Origin: Variovorax paradoxus B4
GTDB lineage: Bacteria; Pseudomonadota; Gammaproteobacteria; Burkholderiales; Burkholderiaceae_C
Length of the DNA stretch: 64,000 nt
NCBI RefSeq assembly: GCF_000463015.1
Contig: NC_022247.1
Location: 2,728,001-2,792,000 of the forward strand
Direction: 5' to 3'
Part shown: in pieces, positions 17,129 to 29,820 of the stretch
How positions within the stretch are numbered: position 1 is the stretch's first letter
How the letters are laid out: the number at the start of each line of letters is the position of its first letter
The notes under the pieces: generated by a model
What the model saw: the letters and a program-made list of their open reading frames with translations, nothing else
What the model was told of the DNA's origin: nothing
Databases searched by the model: none
Made by a program: the position numbers and the translations under genes

Positions 17129-18031
17129 ATGAGTGCACCTTCCAAAGTCATCCGCCGCGCGCAGGCCGGCACCACCGAATCGGCCTGGGTGCGCTGGACG
17201 CTGATCGGCGTTGCGCTCGCGTTCATGTTCCTGTTCCTCGTGCTGCCCCTGGCCGCCGTGGCGACGGAAGCCCTGCGCAAGGGCCTGGGCGCCTATCTCG
17301 AAGCGCTGAAGGAGCCCGACGCCTGGAGCGCGATCCGCCTCACGCTGATCACGGCCGCCATCGCGGTGCCGATGAACCTGGTGTTCGGCGTGGCCGCGGC
17401 CTGGGCCATCGCCAAGTTCGAGTTCCGCGGCAAGGCCTTCCTGACCACGCTGGTGGACCTGCCGTTCGCGGTGTCGCCGGTGGTGGCGGGACTGATCTAC
17501 GTGCTGGTCTTCGGCGCGCAGGGCTGGCTCGGTCCGTGGCTGGCCGAACACGACATCAAGATCATCTTCGCGGTGCCCGGCATCGTGCTGGCGACCGTGT
17601 TCGTGACCTTTCCGTTCATTGCGCGCGAACTCGTGCCGCTGATGCAGGCGCAGGGCACCGACGAAGAGCAGGCTGCCATCGTGCTCGGCGCGACCGGCTG
17701 GCAGACCTTCTGGCGCGTGACCTTGCCCAACATCAAGTGGGGCCTGCTGTACGGCGTGATCCTCTGCAACGCGCGCGCCATGGGCGAGTTCGGCGCAGTG
17801 TCGGTGGTGTCGGGCCACATCCGCGGCCAGACCAACACCATGCCGCTGCATGTGGAAGTGCTCTACAACGAGTACCAGTCGGTGGCGGCCTTTGCCGTGG
17901 CCTCGCTACTCGCCATCCTGGCGCTGGTCACGCTGGTGATCAAGTCGGTCATCGAATGGCGCCACGAACGCGAAATGAAAGCCATCGCCGAACTGCCGCC
18001 CGAGCGCCCGCCGCAAGCCTCGGCCGCCTGA
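17129..18031 (+). CDS. cysW: Sulfate ABC transporter permease CysW
   Basis: A 300-residue permease, partner of CysT. Membrane segments begin [41 protein letters not shown] and the coupling loop [25 protein letters not shown] are diagnostic for CysW. It begins 1 bp after cysT and is followed by cysA after 18 bp, which contains GAGAGAAAG. The highly compact order sbp-cysT-cysW-cysA is standard for sulfate uptake. Confidence 0.95.
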   Translation: MSAPSKVIRRAQAGTTESAWVRWTLIGVALAFMFLFLVLPLAAVATEALRKGLGAYLEALKEPDAWSAIRLTLITAAIAVPMNLVFGVAAAWAIAKFEFRGKAFLTTLVDLPFAVSPVVAGLIYVLVFGAQGWLGPWLAEHDIKIIFAVPGIVLATVFVTFPFIARELVPLMQAQGTDEEQAAIVLGATGWQTFWRVTLPNIKWGLLYGVILCNARAMGEFGAVSVVSGHIRGQTNTMPLHVEVLYNEYQSVAAFAVASLLAILALVTLVIKSVIEWRHEREMKAIAELPPERPPQASAA

Positions 18032-18049
18032 GAGAGAAAGAACAAGACC

Positions 18050-19147
18050 ATGAGCATCGAAATCCGCAACATCAGCAAGCAGTTCGGCGACTTCCGGGCG
18101 CTGAACAACGTGAACCTCGACGTCGAGTCGGGCGAGCTCGTCGCGCTGCTCGGCCCCTCGGGCTGCGGCAAGACCACGCTGCTGCGCATCATCGCGGGGC
18201 TGGAAACGGCCGACACGGGCAGCATTCTCTTTTCGGGCGAAGACACCACCGACGTGCACGTGCGCGAACGCCAGGTGGGCTTCGTGTTCCAGCACTACGC
18301 GCTGTTCCGCCACATGACGGTGTTCGAGAACGTGGCCTTCGGCCTGCGCGTGAAGCCGCGCAAGGAGCGCCCGAGTGAGGCGCAGATCAGGCAGAAGGTG
18401 ACCGACCTGCTCAAGCTGGTGCAGCTCGACTGGCTGGCCGACCGCTACCCTTCGCAGCTCTCCGGCGGACAGCGCCAGCGCATCGCGTTGGCGCGTGCGC
18501 TGGCGGTGGAACCCAAGGTGCTGCTGCTCGACGAACCCTTCGGCGCGCTCGACGCCAAGGTGCGCAAGGAGCTGCGCCGCTGGCTGCGCCGGCTGCACGA
18601 CGAACTGCACGTCACCTCCATCTTCGTCACGCACGACCAGGAAGAGGCGCTCGAGGTGGCCGACCGCGTGGTGGTCATCAACAAGGGCCGCATCGAGCAG
18701 GTCGGCTCCCCGCAAGAGGTGTGGGACCAGCCCGCAAGCCCTTTCGTCTACGGCTTTCTGGGCGACGTGAACCTGTTCCATGGCCGGGCCGACAACGGCG
18801 CGGTGCAGCTCGACGGCATGCGACTCGACTCGCCCGAACACAGCGGCGCGCGCGACGCCAAGGCCATGGCCTATGTGCGGCCGCACGACCTTACCGTGGA
18901 GCGCTACACCGCCGGCGCAACCGGCATCGTGGCCACCTTGTCGCGCGCCATCGTGGTCGGCCCGATCGCGCGGCTGGAACTTGAACCCACCGAAACGAAT
19001 CCAGATAATCCGGGCTCCGGAACCATCATCGAGGCGCAACTCCCTGCGCAACAGTTCCGTGAACTGGGCCTGCAGGAGGGCGACACGGTTGTCGCCACGC
19101 CGCGCAAGGCCCGGGTGTTCGTAGAAGAAGATTGGGTTTCCCCTTGA
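18050..19147 (+). CDS. cysA: Sulfate ABC transporter ATP-binding protein CysA
   Basis: A 365-residue ATPase of the CysA/PotA group. It has Walker [10 protein letters not shown] (from about residue 34), Q-loop [13 protein letters not shown], signature [10 protein letters not shown], Walker [12 protein letters not shown] and switch histidine [11 protein letters not shown]. The C-terminal about 120 residues form the regulatory TOBE-like domain ([25 protein letters not shown]). The length matches E. coli CysA. Its stop overlaps the presumed TTG start of dsbB by 4 nt. Confidence 0.96.
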   Translation: MSIEIRNISKQFGDFRALNNVNLDVESGELVALLGPSGCGKTTLLRIIAGLETADTGSILFSGEDTTDVHVRERQVGFVFQHYALFRHMTVFENVAFGLRVKPRKERPSEAQIRQKVTDLLKLVQLDWLADRYPSQLSGGQRQRIALARALAVEPKVLLLDEPFGALDAKVRKELRRWLRRLHDELHVTSIFVTHDQEEALEVADRVVVINKGRIEQVGSPQEVWDQPASPFVYGFLGDVNLFHGRADNGAVQLDGMRLDSPEHSGARDAKAMAYVRPHDLTVERYTAGATGIVATLSRAIVVGPIARLELEPTETNPDNPGSGTIIEAQLPAQQFRELGLQEGDTVVATPRKARVFVEEDWVSP

Positions 19148-19647
19148 TCGATTGGTACTTCGGCGCGCCGCGCCGCGCGTATGGGCTGATCTGCCTGGCC
19201 TGCGTCCTGATGCTGGCCTTCGGGCTCTACCTGCAGCACGTGGTCGGCCTCGAGCCTTGTCCCATGTGCATCGTGCAGCGCTATGCGCTGGTGCTGGTGG
19301 CGCTCTTCACCGGGCTGGCCGGCGTGTTCAGGAGCCGCGGCCTGCAGGCGACGGGCGGTGTGCTGGCGCTGGTGTCAGCCATCGGCGGCGCCTACACGGC
19401 GGCAGCGCAAAGCTGGCTCCAGTGGAATCCGCCCGAGGTCGTGACCTGCGGGCGCGACCTCTACGGAATGATCGAGACCTTTCCGCTCAAGCGGGCGCTG
19501 CCGATGATCTTCCGCGGCGGCGGCGATTGTTCGAAGGTCGACTGGTCTCTGTTCGGCCTGACGCTGGCGAACTGGTCGTTCATTGCCTTCGTGGTGCTGG
19601 CGATCCTGTTGCTCGTGTTGCTGCTTCGCCGGCGTCCGGCGCGCTAA
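19144..19647 (+). CDS. dsbB: Disulfide bond formation protein DsbB
   Basis: A four-helix inner-membrane quinone oxidoreductase of about 167 residues that reoxidises periplasmic DsbA. The redox pair CPMC follows the first helix ([18 protein letters not shown]), and the second periplasmic cysteine pair is in [10 protein letters not shown] and [10 protein letters not shown]. The start is uncertain: TTG at 19144 gives a TTGA overlap with the cysA stop and begins [11 protein letters not shown]; another in-frame TTG at 19132 would add four residues but has almost no room for a ribosome site. Its 3' end overlaps the convergent ParA-like gene by 4 bp. Coupling of dsbB to sulfate uptake is unusual. 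Confidence 0.9.
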   Translation: MIDWYFGAPRRAYGLICLACVLMLAFGLYLQHVVGLEPCPMCIVQRYALVLVALFTGLAGVFRSRGLQATGGVLALVSAIGGAYTAAAQSWLQWNPPEVVTCGRDLYGMIETFPLKRALPMIFRGGGDCSKVDWSLFGLTLANWSFIAFVVLAILLLVLLLRRRPAR

Positions 19648-20336
19648 AGCGGCAGGGTATCGAAGGCCGCGTAGGCGGTCGCCAGCCAGGACTTCACGCG
19701 CTGGCGCTCCAGTAGCCCGAGCGCATGAGGTCCTTCGCGGTCGTTCACGGCCTTCCAGAAACTGGTGTTCTGCGCATCGATCTTGCGCATGCTCGCCTCG
19801 TGCAGGCGCGGCAGCGTGATCACGCGGGCGCCGTTCACGGTGGCCTTGGAGAGCGACTGCGACGCCAGCAGCATGCCGAAGTCGCTGCCGCGGCCGTAGT
19901 TCTGCACCACGATGTAGTTGGGCCGGCTGCCGAAGGTGTCGATCAGCGTGCCGAGCAGGTCGGTGGAGTCCTTGCCGTCGTCCAGCACGTGCCAGAAGTT
20001 CACGGCCACGCCCAGTTCGTCGAACACGTCGAACAGGTCCGATTCCTTGATCCAGCGCGACAGCGGCGCCAGCGTCTGGGCCGCCAGGTCGACGATGACG
20101 CTTTGCTGCGGGTTCGTCTCGAAGCCGTTCACCACGGTGTCGAGTCCCTCGAAGCTGTCGACCACGATGGGGGAAGCAAAGCCTTCGTAGAAGCGCGTGA
20201 AGGAGCTGTGCGAGCGGTCGGTGTCGAAGCCCGTGAAAGGCTTGCTGTGGTCGATGAAGTACTGCGCCAGCACGCGCGCCGTGACCGACTTGCCGACACC
20301 GCCTTTTTCGCCGCCGATGAAATTGATGGAGCTCAT
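19644..20336 (-). CDS. Orphan ParA/MinD-like P-loop ATPase
   Basis: A 230-residue ATPase with the deviant Walker A motif GEKGGVGKS (residues 8-16) of the ParA/MinD superfamily and VIVDLAAQTLAP as the probable Walker B region. No parB, mobilisation genes or centromere-like repeats are adjacent, and the gene is flanked by dsbB and hipA. Similar solitary proteins have been annotated as mobilisation or partition-like proteins, but the role here is unknown. It could position a protein or complex at the membrane or nucleoid, as other orphan ParA proteins do. Confidence 0.75.
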   Translation of the reverse strand: MSSINFIGGEKGGVGKSVTARVLAQYFIDHSKPFTGFDTDRSHSSFTRFYEGFASPIVVDSFEGLDTVVNGFETNPQQSVIVDLAAQTLAPLSRWIKESDLFDVFDELGVAVNFWHVLDDGKDSTDLLGTLIDTFGSRPNYIVVQNYGRGSDFGMLLASQSLSKATVNGARVITLPRLHEASMRKIDAQNTSFWKAVNDREGPHALGLLERQRVKSWLATAYAAFDTLPL

Positions 20337-20408
20337 GAGTTGCTGCTGCCTCGAATGGGTTGAGGAGTGAAGGGCTGAATCATTCTAGGGGCCGCGTTTT
20401 TCGCTTTC

Positions 20409-21707
20409 TTATTTGCCGCGCCTGGTCATGCCTTGCAGCAAGGGATGTGCCTGCAAGCGCTGCTGCAGCCGTTCTTTCCACGCGGCAGGCAGCGTTGATG
20501 CGTCGATCATCCCGGGCCACTGGCTGCGCGCGAGCCGCGCCGTGTCGGCGACGGCGCGCCGCACCAGCGGCTCGTGCAGCCCGGCCGAGAAGCAGAAGGC
20601 GCGCACGTTGGCGGGTGTGAACAGGGCGGTCCGCCTGGGGGCGGCCTCGCCGGGTGCCGCAGGCAGAAGAGGCAGGGCATGGCCGTCGACGCCCTGGAGC
20701 GCCGCATACGCCACGATGTCGTAGGCCGGGGCCAGCCGCGGCGCGATGCCGTCGGGGTACAGCACGCCGAAGTTCTTCAAATGCGCGTCGGGGTTGCCGA
20801 GCAGATCGTTCACCGCGAGGCGCCGCACGAGTTCGAGCACCGCTTCTTCGCCGAGCGATGGAAAGGCGCGCATGGCCAGCGCCATGTCGAGATAGCTGGC
20901 GCTGTACTTGTGCATCGGGTCGACGGCGAGCACCTGTGCGAAGTCCTCGAAATGAATGCGGCGCGCGCCTTCGCGGTCGAAACGCGTCACGGCAAGAAAG
21001 TCGGGCTCATCGGGCAGCGCGTAGCTGTGCTCGGCCGCAATGGCCGAGAGCGGCGCGAGTTCGGCGTGGCAGACCTCGACGCCGGCCGCGCCTGCCAGTT
21101 GAAGCGACAGCATCTCCAACTGCGGCATGTGGGGGCGCCCGGCCACGGGCAGCTTGGCGATCACGCGCGTGCTCGCACCGGCGCGGGTGCGGGCCACGTA
21201 GCGCCCGCCTTGCCGGCGCAGGCCGAGCTTGGGCTGCACGCCCGACACCGAGATGCCTTGCGGCATGGGCAACTCGACCACGGACATCTCGAGCGCGTCC
21301 TGGTCCTGGGTGATGAGCCGCTGCAAGGTGCCGCGGTCGACCGCAACCGGCCGGGCGCTCACCGCGCCGGGCAGGTCGCCGCCGCAGGCCGCAAGCAGTT
21401 CGAAATGGTCGTTCTCGCGGCAGCCGCGCAACTGCGCGATATGGCTGCGCAGCACGCCTTCGGGCAGCAGGTTCTGGAAGAAGCGCGGCAACTGCCCGCC
21501 CTGTGCGTTGAAAAGCGGGTTCCTGACATCGCTCCACAGGGCCGCCTGCGCCGAGGGATCGCTGGCCACCATCGAAAGCGAAAGCACCTCGGGCGGCGGC
21601 GCACCAATCAGTTCCGGCTCCGCCACGAAGCGGCACAGGTCGGCGTACTGGAAGAGCTTGCCGAAGCGGCGCGCGCCGAGCCAGATCTCGAGGATCTTGA
21701 CGTTCAT
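20409..21707 (-). CDS. hipA: HipA-type serine/threonine kinase toxin
   Basis: A 432-residue HipA kinase, near the 440 residues of E. coli HipA. In order: an N-terminal HipA domain (MNVKILEIWLGARRFGKL), the P-loop-like GISVSGVQPKLGL, the ATP lysine in RVIAKLPV, the catalytic NDLLGNPDAHLKNFGV and the metal aspartate in LAPAYDIVAY. All core residues look intact, so it is probably active. Family members phosphorylate aminoacyl-tRNA synthetases such as GltX and halt growth. Start ATG 21707 overlaps the hipB stop by 4 nt. The open frame continues far upstream but that part is a shadow of hipB and its neighbour. Confidence 0.92.
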   Translation of the reverse strand: MNVKILEIWLGARRFGKLFQYADLCRFVAEPELIGAPPPEVLSLSMVASDPSAQAALWSDVRNPLFNAQGGQLPRFFQNLLPEGVLRSHIAQLRGCRENDHFELLAACGGDLPGAVSARPVAVDRGTLQRLITQDQDALEMSVVELPMPQGISVSGVQPKLGLRRQGGRYVARTRAGASTRVIAKLPVAGRPHMPQLEMLSLQLAGAAGVEVCHAELAPLSAIAAEHSYALPDEPDFLAVTRFDREGARRIHFEDFAQVLAVDPMHKYSASYLDMALAMRAFPSLGEEAVLELVRRLAVNDLLGNPDAHLKNFGVLYPDGIAPRLAPAYDIVAYAALQGVDGHALPLLPAAPGEAAPRRTALFTPANVRAFCFSAGLHEPLVRRAVADTARLARSQWPGMIDASTLPAAWKERLQQRLQAHPLLQGMTRRGK

Positions 21708-22033
21708 GGCGAACGCTTCCTCGAACGGGGCTCGGAAGCCGATGCCGACGGCGCAGCCGCACCGCCGACGGCATCGCCGATGCGCGTGGGAACCGGGCGA
21801 TAGCCGGGATCCGCATCCGTGCGTTCGCCGAAGCCCTTGGGCGCGAGCTGCAGTTCGAGGCCCAGGGCATCCACCAGCGCCAGCAGGGAGGACATCTGCG
21901 GATTCCCCTTCAGGCTCAGCGCATTGCGTACCGAGCGCTCGGTCAGGCCGGAGCGCAGCGCAATGTCCGCATGGGTGAGGCCCGTGGCATCGCGCCGGGC
22001 CGTCAGGGCGGTGACGAGTTCTTGCTTGGTCAC
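21704..22033 (-). CDS. hipB: HipB-type antitoxin, XRE-family DNA-binding protein
   Basis: A 109-residue antitoxin with an XRE helix-turn-helix at about residues 5-60 (GLTHADIALRSGLTERSVRNAL) and a Pro/Ser/Arg-rich C-terminal tail ending RSRKRSP. It precedes and overlaps hipA by 4 nt, the usual hipBA order. The start is GTG; no Shine-Dalgarno sequence is visible upstream and a TAATAT hexamer (22045-22040) ends 6 nt before it, so the message may be leaderless. The first codons lie inside a 20-bp inverted repeat, the likely autoregulatory operator. Confidence 0.85.
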   Translation of the reverse strand: MTKQELVTALTARRDATGLTHADIALRSGLTERSVRNALSLKGNPQMSSLLALVDALGLELQLAPKGFGERTDADPGYRPVPTRIGDAVGGAAAPSASASEPRSRKRSP

Positions 22034-22085
22034 GGAAAGATATTACCGCAAATGCGAGTTTGGGAAATATCTTTCCGTGACCAAG
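22025..22085. repeat. 20-bp perfect inverted repeat at the hipB start (probable hip operator)
   Basis: Arms 22025-22044 and 22066-22085 are exact reverse complements, separated by 21 bp. The left arm covers the GTG start and first two following codons of hipB; the right arm is an inverted copy of the same bases and ends 11 bp before the stop of the lipoprotein gene. HipB proteins autorepress by binding palindromes at their own promoter, so this is the obvious operator. The arms start 41 bp apart, about four helical turns. Confidence 0.75.
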
Positions 22086-22096
22086 TGGCTGAATCC

Positions 22097-22858
22097 TTAC
22101 CTGGGTACCAGTGTGAAGAAAGGCATCACGACGCCCATGACCCAGTTCTGGCCGAAATCGAGTGCCGCGCGCCGGTATTTCTCGTCGGCCTGGGCGGCCA
22201 GCAGGTCGAGCCGTGCCACCACCTTGGACAGTTCGCGGTCGGCCACGAGGTTGCGCCCGCGCTCGCTGATCTCGGTGGCCAGCAGCAGGGGCTGGCCGTC
22301 GGGGCCCGTCTTGGAGGCAATCAGCCAGAGCGATATCTCGAAGTTGCGAGCGGCCCGGAAGCTGTTCTCGGCGTTGACGCCGTCGAGCATGGTCTGGTCC
22401 CAGGTGTCGCCGTTGGCCTGTTTGAGCATCGTGGCCCAGCCGACGACCAGCGCCGCCACCCGGTCCCCCTGGTAGCCCTGCGGGCCGGCGTCGAAAGCCA
22501 TGCGGATGGCATCGATGCCGGTGGCGCCGCGCAGCTCGGGCAGGGCGGGGCCGGTCAGCACCGCATCCCAGGCGCGCTGGGCGGCTGCCTCGACGCTGGC
22601 TGCCGACTTGCGCCATTCGCGCGGATTGCGCCGGTAGAGCGTGGTCTGCACGCGCCGGATCGATTGCAGGTTGTCGCGCAGGGAAAGATTGGCAATGCGG
22701 TTGGCGCTGGACTGCAACCATTCCTGGTTGGTATAGGGTTCGGCGCGGTCGGTGGAACGCACGGCCGCGCAGCCGCCGAGGCCCAGCAGGGCGGCCGCAC
22801 CAGCCAGCAGGCAACCGCGGCGCACGGCAAGGGGTGATGAAACCAGGGAATCGCTCAT
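22097..22858 (-). CDS. Conserved lipoprotein of unknown function
   Basis: A 253-residue predicted lipoprotein. Two arginines precede a hydrophobic stretch and the lipobox LGGC (cysteine near residue 30), so the mature protein should be lipid-anchored in the envelope. The mature part is largely helical-looking with NQEWLQSSANRIANLSLRDNLQSI near the N-terminus. I do not recognise a domain. It is divergent from smc (113 bp gap) and lies upstream of hipBA in the same direction, separated from it by the inverted repeat. Confidence 0.7.
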   Translation of the reverse strand: MSDSLVSSPLAVRRGCLLAGAAALLGLGGCAAVRSTDRAEPYTNQEWLQSSANRIANLSLRDNLQSIRRVQTTLYRRNPREWRKSAASVEAAAQRAWDAVLTGPALPELRGATGIDAIRMAFDAGPQGYQGDRVAALVVGWATMLKQANGDTWDQTMLDGVNAENSFRAARNFEISLWLIASKTGPDGQPLLLATEISERGRNLVADRELSKVVARLDLLAAQADEKYRRAALDFGQNWVMGVVMPFFTLVPR

Positions 22859-22971
22859 GCCCTGACGTTATCATCCACGGCTGGGGCGGCGGCCTGTCTC
22901 GAACGGCAGGTCCGTGCAATTTTCCTTACAAATCAACACCTTGGCGTCATGCCAAGGCAGGCCGACAAGTC

Positions 22972-25900
22972 GTGCGTCTCAATTCCATCAAGCTTTCGGG
23001 CTTCAAGTCGTTCGCCGAACCCACCAACTTCCTGCTGCCGGGCCAACTGGTCGGCGTCGTCGGGCCCAACGGTTGCGGCAAGTCGAACATCATGGATGCG
23101 GTGCGCTGGGTGCTGGGCGAGTCGCGCGCGTCGGAGCTGCGCGGCGAGTCGATGCAGGACGTGATCTTCAACGGCACGACCACGCGCAAGCAGGCCAGCC
23201 GTTCGAGCGTGGAACTGGTGTTCGACAACGCCGACCACCGCGCGGGTGGCCAGTGGAACCAGTTCGGCGAAATCGCGGTGCGGCGCGTGCTCACGCGCGA
23301 CGGCACCAGCAGCTACTACATCAACAACCAGCCGGTGCGCCGCCGCGACGTGCAGGACGTGTTCCTGGGCACGGGCCTGGGGCCCCGCGCCTACGCCATC
23401 ATCGGCCAGGGCACGATCAGCCGGATCATCGAATCCAAGCCCGAAGAACTGCGCCTGTTCCTCGAAGAGGCTGCGGGCGTCTCCAAGTACAAGGAGCGAC
23501 GGCGCGAAACCGAGAACCGGCTGGGCGACACGCGCGAGAACCTCACGCGCGTGGAAGACATCCTGCGCGAGCTCAACGCCAACCTCGAAAAACTCGAGAA
23601 GCAGGCCGAAGTGGCCGCGCGCTACAACACGCTGCAGGGCGACGCCACCAGGAAGCAGCACCAGCTGTGGTTCCTGAAGCGAAGCGAAAGCGATGCCGAC
23701 CAGGCCAGGATCAAGGCCGACTCGGAAAAGGCCATCAACGACCTCGAATCGCGCACCGCCGACCTGCGCCGCATCGAATCCGAACTTGAAACCGTGCGTC
23801 AGGCCCACTACGCGGCCGGCGACCAGGTCAACCAGGCCCAGGGCAAGCTCTACGAAGCCAGTGCCGAAGTGGGCCGCCTCGAAGGCGAGATCCGCTTCGT
23901 GGTCGAAGGTCGCCAGCGCGTGGAGCAGCGGCTGGTCCAGCTGCGCGAGCAGATGGGCCAATGGGGCCACCGCCGCGAAGAGGCCGAGGCGGAGATCGAA
24001 ACCCTGGCCGGCCAGGGCGTCGACGCCGAGGAGCAGGCCGTGCTGCTGGCCGCGCAGCTCGAGGAACACGACGCGCGCATGCCCGAGCTCGAGGAAGCCG
24101 TGCAGCGCGCCCAGGACGAAGCCAACGCCCAGCGCACGGCCGTCTCGCAGGTGCAGCAGCAGATCCAGGTGCTGGCCGCCGACCAGCGCAACATCGAAGA
24201 GCAGAGCCGGCAGCTCACGCAGCGCAGCGAACGCCTGCGCGCCGACCAGAACGCCCTGGCCGCGCCCGACGAAGCGCGCCTGCAATCCCTGCAGGACGAG
24301 CACGCGGCCGCACAGGAAACCGCGAGCGAGGCCGACGCCCGCCTGCACGAGCTGCAGGACTCGGTGCCGCAGCTCGACGACGACCGCCGCGCGAAGCAGC
24401 AGGCCGTCAACACCGAAGGCGCGCGCCATGCCGAGCTCTCGGCGCGGCTCGAGGCACTGCGTGCGCTGCAGGAAAAGGTCAAGACCGACGGCAAGCTGGC
24501 GCCCTGGCTTGCCAAGCACGGGCTCGAAGGCATGCAGGGGCTGTGGAGCCGCATCCACATCGAGCAGGGCTGGGAAAACGCGCTCGAAGCGGCGCTGCGC
24601 GAGCGCCTGGGCGCGCTCGAAGTCAGCCGGCTCGACATGGTGCGCGCCTTCGGCAACGATGCGCCGCCTGCCAAACTCGCGTTCTACAGCCCGCCCGCGG
24701 CCGGCGCGCCGCAGGACGGCGGCACGCTGCCTCGCCTGTCGAGCCTGCTGCGCCTGAACGATGCGGGCCTGCAGGCCTTGCTGACCGACTGGCTGCACGG
24801 CTGCTACACGGCGCAGAGTTTCGAAGAGGCGCTCGCGCAGCGCGCGACGCTGCAGCCGGGCGAAGTCATCTACGTGCAGAGCGGCCACGCCGTGTTCTCG
24901 CACAGCGTGAACTTCTACGCCCCCGATTCCGAACAGGCCGGCCTCCTGGCGCGCCAGCAGGAAATGGAAAACCTCGAGCGCCAGCTGCGGGCCCAGGTGC
25001 TCATCAGCGAAGAGGCACGCACGGCGCTGGTCCGCGCCGAAGCCGCCTACGCCGATGCCGCGCAGCGCCTCGTGACGGCGCGCCGCGAAGCCGCGGAAAC
25101 GCAATCGCGTGCGCATGAACTGCAGGTCGAGACACTGCGCATGACGCAGCTCGCCGAGCAGACGCGCGCGCGCAGCGAGCAGCTGGCCACCGACCTTGGC
25201 GAGGTCGACGCGCAACTCGAGGAGCTGCAGGAAAGGCGCATGTCCGCCGAAGGCCGCTTCGAAGAGCTCGACATGCAGCTGGCCGACAGCCAGGAGCGCC
25301 ACGCGCAGCTCGACGAACGCGTGATCGAAGCCGGCCGCGCGCTGGCCGCAAGCCGCGAGCAGCATCGCAGCCTCGAGCGGCAGGCGCAGGAGGCCACCTT
25401 CTCGCAGCGCACGCTCGAAGCCCGCCGCGGCGAGCTGAACCGCGCGATCGAAACCGCATCGCAGCAGGTGCTGTCGCTCACCGACGAAGACGAGCGCGCC
25501 CGGGCCGAACTCGGCCGCCTGTCCGACGCGGCGGCCCAGGCCGGCCTGCAGGACGCGCTGGCGCTCAAGCTCGAGCGCGAGGCCGCGCTGGGTGCGGCGC
25601 GCAGCCAGTACGACGACCTCACGCTGAAGCTGCGTGCCAGCGACGAACGCCGGCTGCAGCTCGAGCGCGAACTCGATCCGCTGCGCCAGCGCATCACCGA
25701 ATTCCAGCTCAAGGAACAGGCCGCGCGCCTGGGCGTCGAGCAATACCAGCAACTGCTCGACGACGCCGGCGCCGACCTCGAGGCCATTGCCCAGTCGATC
25801 GAAACCGACAAGGTCCGCCTCACCGGCCTGCAAGGCGAAATCGACCGCCTGAACCGCGAAGTGGTGGCGCTGGGCGCGGTCAACCTGGCAGCACTCGACG

Positions 25901-26487
25901 AGCTCGCCGTGGCCAGCGAACGCAAGACCTTCCTCGACGCGCAGTCCGCCGACCTGAACGAGGCCATCGGCACCCTCGAGGACGCCATCCGCAAGATCGA
26001 CGCCGAAACGCGCGACCTGCTGGGTGGCACCTTCAAGATCGTCAACGAGCACTTCAGCCGCATGTTCCCCGAGCTGTTCGGCGGCGGCAATGCGCGGCTG
26101 GTGATGACGGGCGACGAAATCCTCGATGCCGGCGTGCAGGTGCTGGCGCAGCCTCCGGGCAAGAAGAACCAGACCATCCACCTGCTCTCGGGTGGCGAAA
26201 AAGCGCTCACAGCCATCGCGCTGGTGTTTGCGATTTTCCAGCTCAACCCGGCGCCTTTCTGCCTGCTCGACGAAGTGGACGCGCCGCTGGATGACGCGAA
26301 CACCGAACGCTATGCCAAACTCGTGACCGCCATGAGCCGCGAAACCCAGTTCCTCTTCATCAGCCACAACAAGATCGCCATGGAAATGGCCGAGCAGCTG
26401 ATCGGCGTCACCATGCAGGAGCAGGGTGTCTCGCGGATCGTCGCAGTCGACATGGAAGCGGCTGCCTCCATGGTCGAAGCTGCTTGA
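22972..26487 (+). CDS. smc: Chromosome segregation ATPase SMC
   Basis: A 1171-residue SMC protein, the normal bacterial length. The N-terminal ATPase half has Walker A GPNGCGKSN and RLNSIKLSGFKSFAEPTNF. Two long coiled coils (about residues 165-500 and 660-1010) flank a hinge around 515-640 (PWLAKHGLEGMQGLWSRIHI). The C-terminal half has signature LLSGGEKALTAIAL and Walker B CLLDEVDAPLDD. The start is the GTG at 22972, which begins exactly at the conserved N-terminus; the open frame extends 138 bp further but without family similarity. It is followed by zipA and ligA, a conserved betaproteobacterial order. Confidence 0.97.
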   Translation: MRLNSIKLSGFKSFAEPTNFLLPGQLVGVVGPNGCGKSNIMDAVRWVLGESRASELRGESMQDVIFNGTTTRKQASRSSVELVFDNADHRAGGQWNQFGEIAVRRVLTRDGTSSYYINNQPVRRRDVQDVFLGTGLGPRAYAIIGQGTISRIIESKPEELRLFLEEAAGVSKYKERRRETENRLGDTRENLTRVEDILRELNANLEKLEKQAEVAARYNTLQGDATRKQHQLWFLKRSESDADQARIKADSEKAINDLESRTADLRRIESELETVRQAHYAAGDQVNQAQGKLYEASAEVGRLEGEIRFVVEGRQRVEQRLVQLREQMGQWGHRREEAEAEIETLAGQGVDAEEQAVLLAAQLEEHDARMPELEEAVQRAQDEANAQRTAVSQVQQQIQVLAADQRNIEEQSRQLTQRSERLRADQNALAAPDEARLQSLQDEHAAAQETASEADARLHELQDSVPQLDDDRRAKQQAVNTEGARHAELSARLEALRALQEKVKTDGKLAPWLAKHGLEGMQGLWSRIHIEQGWENALEAALRERLGALEVSRLDMVRAFGNDAPPAKLAFYSPPAAGAPQDGGTLPRLSSLLRLNDAGLQALLTDWLHGCYTAQSFEEALAQRATLQPGEVIYVQSGHAVFSHSVNFYAPDSEQAGLLARQQEMENLERQLRAQVLISEEARTALVRAEAAYADAAQRLVTARREAAETQSRAHELQVETLRMTQLAEQTRARSEQLATDLGEVDAQLEELQERRMSAEGRFEELDMQLADSQERHAQLDERVIEAGRALAASREQHRSLERQAQEATFSQRTLEARRGELNRAIETASQQVLSLTDEDERARAELGRLSDAAAQAGLQDALALKLEREAALGAARSQYDDLTLKLRASDERRLQLERELDPLRQRITEFQLKEQAARLGVEQYQQLLDDAGADLEAIAQSIETDKVRLTGLQGEIDRLNREVVALGAVNLAALDELAVASERKTFLDAQSADLNEAIGTLEDAIRKIDAETRDLLGGTFKIVNEHFSRMFPELFGGGNARLVMTGDEILDAGVQVLAQPPGKKNQTIHLLSGGEKALTAIALVFAIFQLNPAPFCLLDEVDAPLDDANTERYAKLVTAMSRETQFLFISHNKIAMEMAEQLIGVTMQEQGVSRIVAVDMEAAASMVEAA

Positions 26488-26499
26488 GCCGGGCAGCGC

Positions 26500-29707
<3,208 letters not shown>

Positions 29708-29820
29708 AGGAGCGGATGGCGCGGTGTTCTTACCGCCCGTTACGCGACTTCACACCGGCGCAGTCAACAGGGTCTACAAGCTGACGTTGAAGAAAACAGA
29801 AGGCTGACAAGGAGTCCCTC

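Noticed and set aside
21708..22919. A continuous upstream extension of the hipA frame across hipB and the lipoprotein gene.
   Set aside because: hipA begins at the conserved MNVKILEIWLG and the extension lacks domain similarity, while hipB and the lipoprotein are coherent in other frames.
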